Shown here: piece after piece, positions 6,488 through 11,069 of the stretch | Position numbering within the stretch: the first letter of the stretch is position 1 | How the letters are laid out: every line of letters starts with the position of its first letter | DNA from: an uncultured Blautia sp. | Lineage (GTDB): Bacteria; Bacillota; Clostridia; Lachnospirales; Lachnospiraceae | Length of the DNA stretch: 11,069 nucleotides | Direction of reading: 5' to 3' | Assembly: GCA_934437695.1 (NCBI GenBank) | Contig: CAKSAW010000029.1 | Span: 1-11,069 of the forward strand | Position numbers and translations under genes: made by a program | The notes under the pieces: generated by a model | Told to the model about the DNA's origin: nothing | The model's database searches: none | What the model saw: only the letters and a program-made list of their open reading frames with translations

Positions 6488-7504
6488 TTACCATATTCCG
6501 GCAACAATTTCATTACCATTTTCATCAACAGTAGTAGAAACTGTAAAATTACTGTAATAATGGAATCCTGTCTTGCCAGTCTCCGGGTCATCTTCATAAC
6601 TGCTACCCTGAGGAGATCCGCATGCACCCTCCAGTGCATCCAGAGGCTGTCCGATATACTGTTCAGCAGTAGAGATCATATCTTCACCATTCCCCGGATT
6701 TTCAGTGCCTCCGCCATTTCCGTTATCATCCGGCTCAGTGGTATTGCCTCCCTCTCCATTATCACCGGAATTATCCGCACTACTTCCATTGTTACTATTC
6801 TGATCATTACTGTTATTTCCATTTGAAGAATCAGAACTGTCTGAAGAATCTGTGTCACTGCTGTCTGTAGAATCAGAATCACTGCCCATTCCCAGACGTT
6901 TCTTTACAGCAGCAAGAGTAGATACTTCTTTCTTTGTTGTACCTGTCAGATATTTTGCATAAGGAATGGCATCCTCATCTGTTCCATCCATACATAATGT
7001 GATCTGAGAAATAGTTCCCAGCGGAATATCCCTGAAAAAACACTCATTCTTATCTTCGTCAGTATATGTGATACGGATATCATAAGATGCAACACTCTTA
7101 ACAGTCTGCTGTGTATTTGCTGTCTGCATATAATAAAGTGCTTTATCTTTATCCGCCAGGGTGAACATTCCGTTAATAAGATCATCCCCCCATCCATCAT
7201 CCTCATCGTCTTCATCATCTGAACTGTCTTCATCCACATGTGCACGAATATAAAGTGACTGGATATCATCCCCTGTGTTATTTACAAATACCACCTTGGA
7301 TGCTGTGGATGATTTCTCTCCCATCACATTCTTTATATCTTCTGACTGCTGCATATCTACCATATCCACTGCTTTGGTAATCTCAGGCGTGGGAGTAGGT
7401 GTCGCCTCTGCAACCTTTGGCTCCTCTGTCTGCTTCTTTCCACATCCTGCTGCCGCTACTGTCATTACCAGCAGGGCTGCCAGCATTAAATAACGTTTCT
7501 TCAT
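6488..7504 (-). CDS. Lipoprotein with acidic insertion, Ser/Asp/Asn linker and small C-terminal domain
   Basis: I do not recognise a named family for the whole 338-aa protein. The ATG at 7504 follows GGAGGG by 8 nt. Residues 1-20 are a lipoprotein signal and AAGC ends at Cys21, the predicted lipidated residue, so it should sit on the outer face of the membrane. A TPTPTP stretch (35-40) follows. Domain 1 (about 68-172) reads VVFVNNTGDDIQSLYIR, then an acidic run (91-102), GWGDDLI, YDIRITY and ITLCMD; the order NTG, LY, WG, YDIR recalls a beta-rich extracellular domain. Residues about 208-273 are a low-complexity Ser/Asp, then Asn/Gly, linker. Residues 276-338 (YIGQPLDALEGACGSP, then YEDDPETGKTGFHYY) resemble the small SmpA/BLIP-like fold. 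Domain assignments are inference. It has its own strong promoter and no catalytic motif. Confidence 0.9.
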   Translation of the reverse strand: MKKRYLMLAALLVMTVAAAGCGKKQTEEPKVAEATPTPTPEITKAVDMVDMQQSEDIKNVMGEKSSTASKVVFVNNTGDDIQSLYIRAHVDEDSSDDEDDEDDGWGDDLINGMFTLADKDKALYYMQTANTQQTVKSVASYDIRITYTDEDKNECFFRDIPLGTISQITLCMDGTDEDAIPYAKYLTGTTKKEVSTLAAVKKRLGMGSDSDSTDSSDTDSSDSSDSSNGNNSNDQNSNNGSSADNSGDNGEGGNTTEPDDNGNGGGTENPGNGEDMISTAEQYIGQPLDALEGACGSPQGSSYEDDPETGKTGFHYYSNFTVSTTVDENGNEIVAGIW

Positions 7505-7570
7505 AATATATTCCCTCCTATATCCGGAATATCTTTTCCCTTTTCAATATTTCCATTTTTTCAATTTCCT

Positions 7571-7599
7571 ATTATTGCAGAGTATAGAAAACTTGTCAA
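7571..7599 (-). promoter_or_regulatory. Strong sigma-A-type promoter of the lipoprotein gene
   Basis: On the minus strand the -35 is a perfect TTGACA (7594-7599) and the -10 is AATAAT (7571-7576), separated by exactly 17 bp. This is 66 nt before the lipoprotein start codon. It is the closest match to the vegetative consensus in the window, and it lies after the terminator of the preceding gene, so the lipoprotein starts a new transcription unit. Confidence 0.8.
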
Positions 7600-7674
7600 C
7601 CAAGCCCCTGATAATTTCATACAATTTTTAGACTTTTCTGTGACAGTTTTCTGAAATTGTCTTTATTATTGCAC

Positions 7675-7714
7675 AAAAGGAAGCATCCCCTGTAATCTCC
7701 GAATGCTCCCTTTT
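7675..7714 (-). terminator. Terminator hairpin after the cytidylate-kinase-like gene
   Basis: On the minus strand AAAAGGGAGCATTC (7701-7714) pairs with GGATGCTTCCTTTT (7675-7688), 14 bp with two G-T pairs and a 12-nt loop. The last bases of the stem form TTTT, but no long T-tract follows, so efficiency is uncertain. It begins about 31 nt after the stop codon of the kinase-like gene. The 241-nt spacer 7505-7745 is explained by this hairpin plus the lipoprotein promoter. Confidence 0.7.
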
Positions 7715-7745
7715 CCTGTTAATATTCTTTCTCTTTTTCTTTTTT

Positions 7746-8336
7746 CTATTCTGCAAGCTTCACCAGAATATCCACACACTCTTCTTCTGATAAAACTGAA
7801 GTGTTCAGACAGATATCATAATTCTCCATCTTTCCCCATTCATGTCCTGTATAGAAATCATAATAATTTCTTCTCTGGCAGTCTTTATATGAAATCCTGT
7901 CAAGTGCCTCTCTCTGAGAAAGATTTTTATTTTTCTTGATCCTGTTAATGCGATCCTGCATATCAGATGCATAAATATACACCCGAAGCAGATGATTATC
8001 ATCTTTCAGAATCTGATCAGCACATCTTCCTACAAAAACACAGGGACCTTCCTGTGCCAGACGTTTCACAGCTGTTTCCTGAGCATGAAACATTTTCTCA
8101 GGGATCGTCAGACACTTTCTGTCCTCTGGCTCTTCAGACATCATTACTCCTATAGAATAGAGAAGGCTGTTTTTCTTCTTAAATTCATCTATGATCTCCT
8201 GGCTGATTCCATGCTTCTCTGCTGCTTTCAGCAAAAGTTTACTGTCATAAAAGGGGATTCCCATCTTTTCTGAAAGCAAGGCTGCAATATGTCTCCCACC
8301 GCTTCCGTACTGTCTGCTGATCGTAATTGTTTTCAT
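7746..8336 (-). CDS. Cytidylate kinase-like P-loop protein
   Basis: The product is 196 aa, matching the cytidylate-kinase-like family rather than true Cmk. An ATP-binding loop SRQYGSGGRHIA is at 7-18, with IPFYDSKLL at 27-35, GPCVFVGRCADQIL at 97-110 and RRNYYDFYTGHEWG at 155-168, all of the family type. A nucleotide-kinase-like fold is expected. The phosphate acceptor is not known, and real CMP kinase activity should not be assumed. The ATG at 8336 follows AAGGAGTGG by 7 nt. The gene appears to be a single-gene unit: a TTGCAA-17-TATAAT promoter lies upstream with a 16-bp palindrome over its -35, and a strong hairpin lies downstream. Its placement between smpB and the lipoprotein does not point to a role. 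Confidence 0.93.
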   Translation of the reverse strand: MKTITISRQYGSGGRHIAALLSEKMGIPFYDSKLLLKAAEKHGISQEIIDEFKKKNSLLYSIGVMMSEEPEDRKCLTIPEKMFHAQETAVKRLAQEGPCVFVGRCADQILKDDNHLLRVYIYASDMQDRINRIKKNKNLSQREALDRISYKDCQRRNYYDFYTGHEWGKMENYDICLNTSVLSEEECVDILVKLAE

Positions 8337-8399
8337 AAGGGCACCACTCCTTTCAATTCATCTGCCTGAAAACCGATTGTTATTTTTTTGTTTATTCAC

Positions 8400-8428
8400 A
8401 TTATAAAAATTTTCGAATATTTTTGCAA
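8400..8428 (-). promoter_or_regulatory. Sigma-A-type promoter of the cytidylate-kinase-like gene
   Basis: On the minus strand TTGCAA (8423-8428) and a perfect TATAAT (8400-8405) are separated by exactly 17 bp. It is 63 nt before the start codon, in a very AT-rich 151-nt spacer after smpB. The -35 differs from TTGACA at two positions, and a perfect palindrome overlaps its upstream edge. Confidence 0.75.
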
Positions 8429-8442
8429 TATCAATTGATATT
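8427..8442. promoter_or_regulatory. 16-bp perfect palindrome overlapping the -35, possible operator
   Basis: AATATCAATTGATATT reads the same on both strands. It overlaps the first two bases of the -35 element of the kinase-like gene and extends upstream. This position would suit a dimeric regulator. It is AT-rich, so chance symmetry is possible, and I do not recognise the site as that of a known regulator. Confidence 0.5.
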
Positions 8443-8487
8443 TTCATAACATTTCACAAATTTAAAGTGATGAATTTAGTAATATTG

Positions 8488-8958
8488 TTAATAAAGATTT
8501 TTAACCTTAAAATCTCTCTCCGCTTCTCTTCTCTGATCTTTTTTTGCAATATCCTGTCTCTTGTCGTAAAGCTTCTTTCCACGGGCCATACCGATTTCTA
8601 CCTTTACCAGGCTGTCCTTGAAGTATACTTTCAGAGGAACAAGCGTTAATCCCTTCTCTTTGAGCTTTGCTTCAATCTTATTGATCTCATATCTGTGAAG
8701 CAGAAGTTTACGGACTCTGAGCGGATCCTTATTAAAGATATTCCCTTTTTCATAAGGACTGATATGCATTCCGTAAATATAAACCTCTCCGTTCTCCACA
8801 CGTATAAAAGATTCTTTTATACTACATTTTCCCATGCGCAGAGATTTTACCTCTGTTCCTGCAAGAGCGATCCCGGCCTCATAGGTATCCTCTATAAAAT
8901 AATCATGAAATGCCTTTTTATTATTGGCAATCAGCTTCATTCCTTTTTTCTTTGCCAT
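8488..8958 (-). CDS. smpB: SsrA-binding protein SmpB
   Basis: Cytosolic partner of tmRNA in trans-translation, which frees stalled ribosomes and tags the unfinished protein. The product is 156 aa, normal length. [20 protein letters not shown] begins at residue 12, GTEVKSLR is at 34-41, GMHISPY at 63-69 and [16 protein letters not shown] at 126-141, all conserved; the basic C-terminal tail ends unusually in KVKNLY. The ATG at 8958 is chosen because GGAGG lies 5 nt before it; an in-frame TTG four codons earlier overlaps that site. It follows rnr by 20 nt, the standard pairing, since RNase R degrades the defective mRNAs released by trans-translation. No tmRNA gene is visible in the spacer downstream. 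Confidence 0.98.
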   Translation of the reverse strand: MAKKKGMKLIANNKKAFHDYFIEDTYEAGIALAGTEVKSLRMGKCSIKESFIRVENGEVYIYGMHISPYEKGNIFNKDPLRVRKLLLHRYEINKIEAKLKEKGLTLVPLKVYFKDSLVKVEIGMARGKKLYDKRQDIAKKDQRREAERDFKVKNLY

Positions 8959-8978
8959 AATATCCTCCAAGCCATTTT

Positions 8979-11069
8979 TTAATTTTCTTCGTCATTATCC
9001 CAGACATCAGAAACTAATTCAAAATCTACAGTCTTAAGCATCTTATCTGCGTCTGCTACGCGGACACGGACTTTATCTCCCAGTTTATAAACTTTTTTTG
9101 TCATATCACCGCGAAGTTCATAACTCTCCTGATCAAATACATAATAATCATCTCTCAGAGTGTTAACATGGACCAGTCCTTCTACAGTGTTTGGAAGTTC
9201 AATATAAAGACCCCATCCTGTGACACCGGAGATAATCCCCTCAAACTCTTCTCCCAGATGATAGGACATATATTCTGCCTTCTTCAGCTTGTCTGATTCA
9301 CGCTCTGCCTCATCTGCACGGCGTTCGCATACGCTGGACTGTCTGGCAACTTCATCCAGGATTTCTGCATAATGTTCTGTCCTGCCCTCACGCATCAGTC
9401 TTCCACGCAGGTTATCCTTGATAATCCTGTGTATCTGCAAATCAGGATAACGTCTGATCGGCGATGTAAAATGGCAGTAATACTTAGCCGCCAGACCGAA
9501 ATGACCGCTGCATTCTGTAGTGTATTTTGCCTGTTTCATGGAACGCAGTACCAGACGGCTGATCATCGCTTCATTTGGAAGCCCCTCAATCCCTTCAATG
9601 ATCTGCTGGATTTCCTTTGGAGTGATCTCTGCTTTTGCCTTCTGCACCTTTACACCCTGATTATGAAGCAGGGTCAGAAGACTCTCCACCTTTTCAGGAT
9701 CCGGATTATCATGTGTTCTGTATACAAATGGTATTTCTTCCGTACAGTATTCCTGAGCCACAGTCTCGTTAGCCATCAGCATAAAATCTTCAATAATCTT
9801 CGTTGCCACATTTGCTTCATATGGCTTTACATCAATGGCTTTTCCTGCTGCATTAAGTATGATCTTACTCTCAGGGAAGTCAAAATCAATAGACCCTCTG
9901 TGATGACGGCTGCTTCTCAGAATTTCTGACAGTTCTTTCATCATAAAGAACATCGGCACCAACGCCCCATAGCGTTTCTTTACTTCTTCATCTGTATCCT
10001 CAAGAATGTTCTTCACATCAGTATAACACATACGTTCATCCACATTAATCACTGTTTCTGCAATCTGATGAGAAACAACTTTTCCTTTTTCGTTAATATC
10101 CATCAGACAGCTGAGTGCCAGTCTGTCCTCTCCCTGATTCAGGGAACATATTCCATTGGAAAGACGTTCCGGAAGCATAGGTACAACACGGTCTGCCAGA
10201 TAAACACTGGTTCCACGTTTCAGAGCTTCTTTGTCAAGAGCACTGTTGTACTGCACATAATTACTTACATCCGCGATGTGGACTCCAAGATGATAAATAT
10301 CGCCCTCTTTTGTAAGAGAAATAGCATCATCCAGATCTTTGGCATCTTCGCCGTCAATAGTGACTGTCTGCAGGTGTCTCAGATCCAGCCTGCCGTCTCT
10401 GTCTGCATCCAGTACATGATCTGGGACACGCTGTGCCTGTTTCATTACTTTCTCCGGAAACTCGCTTGGAATCCCAAAGCTCTTGACAATTGCCAGGATA
10501 TCTGTGCCCGGTGTACGGATATTTCCCAGATTCTCTTTTATCTTTCCCTCAGGATTCCTGTTCTTTGAGCCATAATCTGTGATCACTGCGATTACTTTAT
10601 CACCATTTCTGATTCCTGCTGCTTCTTTTCGCGGAATAAAAATATCCTTGGAAAATTTGGGATTATCACTGATCACAAATCCGAAATCTCTGTTCAGCTG
10701 ATAAGTTCCCACTATTTCCGGCATCCCCCGCTCCAGAATCTTGACAACCACACCTTCCTTGCGCTTGCCTTCTTTCTGGGCATCTCTGATAATAATTCTC
10801 ACTTTATCCTGATGCATGGCAGTGCCTGTATCAGATTCAGGGATAAAAATGTCCTCGTCCTCCCCCTCAATCTCTACGAAGCCAAAACCTTTCGGATGAC
10901 CAATGAAGGTTCCCTCTGCCTGAGTTCCTTCAAGATATTCTTCCTTATAACTGTCTTTATCCAGAAAATCTCTGTTTCTTCCGCGTTTTTTCTCTTTGGT
11001 TTTATCTTTGGTTTTATCTTTCAGTTTATCTTTCTTCTTTTTTCCGTAATCTGCTGAACCGTATTCTTC
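8979..11069 (-). CDS. rnr: Ribonuclease R (5' end outside window)
   Basis: Processive 3'-to-5' exoribonuclease that degrades structured RNA and the non-stop mRNAs handled by SmpB and tmRNA. The frame is open to the right edge: 696 residues are visible and the start lies beyond it. An internal ATG at 10817 is not the start, because it would cut through the first cold-shock domain. In visible numbering: a Lys-rich segment with KDKT repeats (10-28), cold-shock domain 1 (about 47-95, with GFGFVEI and DIFIP), cold-shock domain 2 (about 106-165, GFVIS and DIFIP), the RNB catalytic domain with acidic residues Asp239, Asp245, Asp247 and Asp248 in [19 protein letters not shown] at 264-272 and [12 protein letters not shown] at 533-544, then an S1 domain (about 606-690). 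The usual N-terminal helix-turn-helix, if present, is outside the window. smpB follows 20 nt later. Confidence 0.97.
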   Translation of the reverse strand, partial: EEYGSADYGKKKKDKLKDKTKDKTKEKKRGRNRDFLDKDSYKEEYLEGTQAEGTFIGHPKGFGFVEIEGEDEDIFIPESDTGTAMHQDKVRIIIRDAQKEGKRKEGVVVKILERGMPEIVGTYQLNRDFGFVISDNPKFSKDIFIPRKEAAGIRNGDKVIAVITDYGSKNRNPEGKIKENLGNIRTPGTDILAIVKSFGIPSEFPEKVMKQAQRVPDHVLDADRDGRLDLRHLQTVTIDGEDAKDLDDAISLTKEGDIYHLGVHIADVSNYVQYNSALDKEALKRGTSVYLADRVVPMLPERLSNGICSLNQGEDRLALSCLMDINEKGKVVSHQIAETVINVDERMCYTDVKNILEDTDEEVKKRYGALVPMFFMMKELSEILRSSRHHRGSIDFDFPESKIILNAAGKAIDVKPYEANVATKIIEDFMLMANETVAQEYCTEEIPFVYRTHDNPDPEKVESLLTLLHNQGVKVQKAKAEITPKEIQQIIEGIEGLPNEAMISRLVLRSMKQAKYTTECSGHFGLAAKYYCHFTSPIRRYPDLQIHRIIKDNLRGRLMREGRTEHYAEILDEVARQSSVCERRADEAERESDKLKKAEYMSYHLGEEFEGIISGVTGWGLYIELPNTVEGLVHVNTLRDDYYVFDQESYELRGDMTKKVYKLGDKVRVRVADADKMLKTVDFELVSDVWDNDEEN
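10998..11033. repeat. Three 12-bp tandem units in the 5' part of rnr
   Basis: GGTTTTATCTTT (plus strand) occurs at 10998-11009 and 11010-11021, followed by CAGTTTATCTTT at 11022-11033. In the rnr frame they encode KDKT, KDKT and KDKL within a lysine-rich linker before the first cold-shock domain. The unit is four codons, so copy-number change would keep the frame. Confidence 0.85.

Noticed and set aside
6269..6826. Plus-strand 185-codon frame opposite pyrH and the lipoprotein gene
   Set aside because: It spans the ends of two genes and their spacer, has no ribosome site or recognisable protein pattern, and mirrors the low-complexity linker of the lipoprotein gene.
8337..8487. tmRNA or other small RNA in the spacer after smpB
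   Set aside because: The 151 bases are very AT-rich and are explained by a promoter and palindrome; no tRNA-like ends or tag frame are seen.
9372..9929. Plus-strand 185-codon frame opposite rnr
   Set aside because: It lies wholly within the RNB domain coding sequence on the other strand, with no initiation signal.
8979..10817. Complete 612-residue RNase R starting at the ATG at 10817
   Set aside because: The frame stays open to the window edge, and the upstream residues form the first half of a cold-shock domain, so the true start is further out.

Overview
The window reads as a chromosomal segment of a low-GC, Gram-positive anaerobe, most likely a gut Clostridia of the Lachnospiraceae type. 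This rests on the general look of the proteins, the AT-rich spacers, the strong GGAGG-type ribosome binding sites and the Firmicutes gene order frr-uppS-cdsA-dxr-rseP. Genus-level placement is inference. All eleven genes lie on the minus strand, so transcription runs from high to low coordinates. No tRNA, rRNA, insertion sequence, CRISPR array or phage gene is visible, and no gene-free stretch exceeds about 240 bases.

Read in the direction of transcription, the right end (11069-8488) holds rnr (RNase R, 5' end outside the window) and smpB. This is the classic pair for RNA decay and trans-translation. Next comes a cytidylate-kinase-like P-loop gene (8336-7746) with a good promoter of its own, TTGCAA-17-TATAAT, overlapped by a perfect 16-bp palindrome. 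It is closed by a strong hairpin. A second excellent promoter, TTGACA-17-AATAAT, then drives an unrecognised lipoprotein (7504-6488) with an unusual acidic insertion and a long Ser/Asp/Asn linker.

The centre and left hold the conserved housekeeping cluster. pyrH (UMP kinase) and frr (ribosome recycling factor) come first and end in a hairpin terminator. uppS, cdsA, dxr and rseP follow in a tight row. UppS makes the C55 lipid carrier for cell wall synthesis, CdsA makes CDP-diacylglycerol, Dxr is the committed step of the MEP isoprenoid pathway that ultimately feeds UppS, and RseP is an intramembrane site-2 protease. Together they link ribosome recycling, pyrimidine nucleotides and envelope lipid synthesis. 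The usual outer neighbours (rpsB-tsf before pyrH; ispG, proS or polC after rseP) are absent here and small envelope genes stand in their place.

The left edge (668-1) carries the first 222 codons of a secreted protein built from two 97-residue repeats. A cluster of repeated heptamers around a possible promoter precedes it. Most of the window is ordinary core genome. The parts that merit a second look are the secreted repeat protein, the lipoprotein, and the probable operator in front of the kinase-like gene. I do not see convincing evidence of a new multi-gene system.
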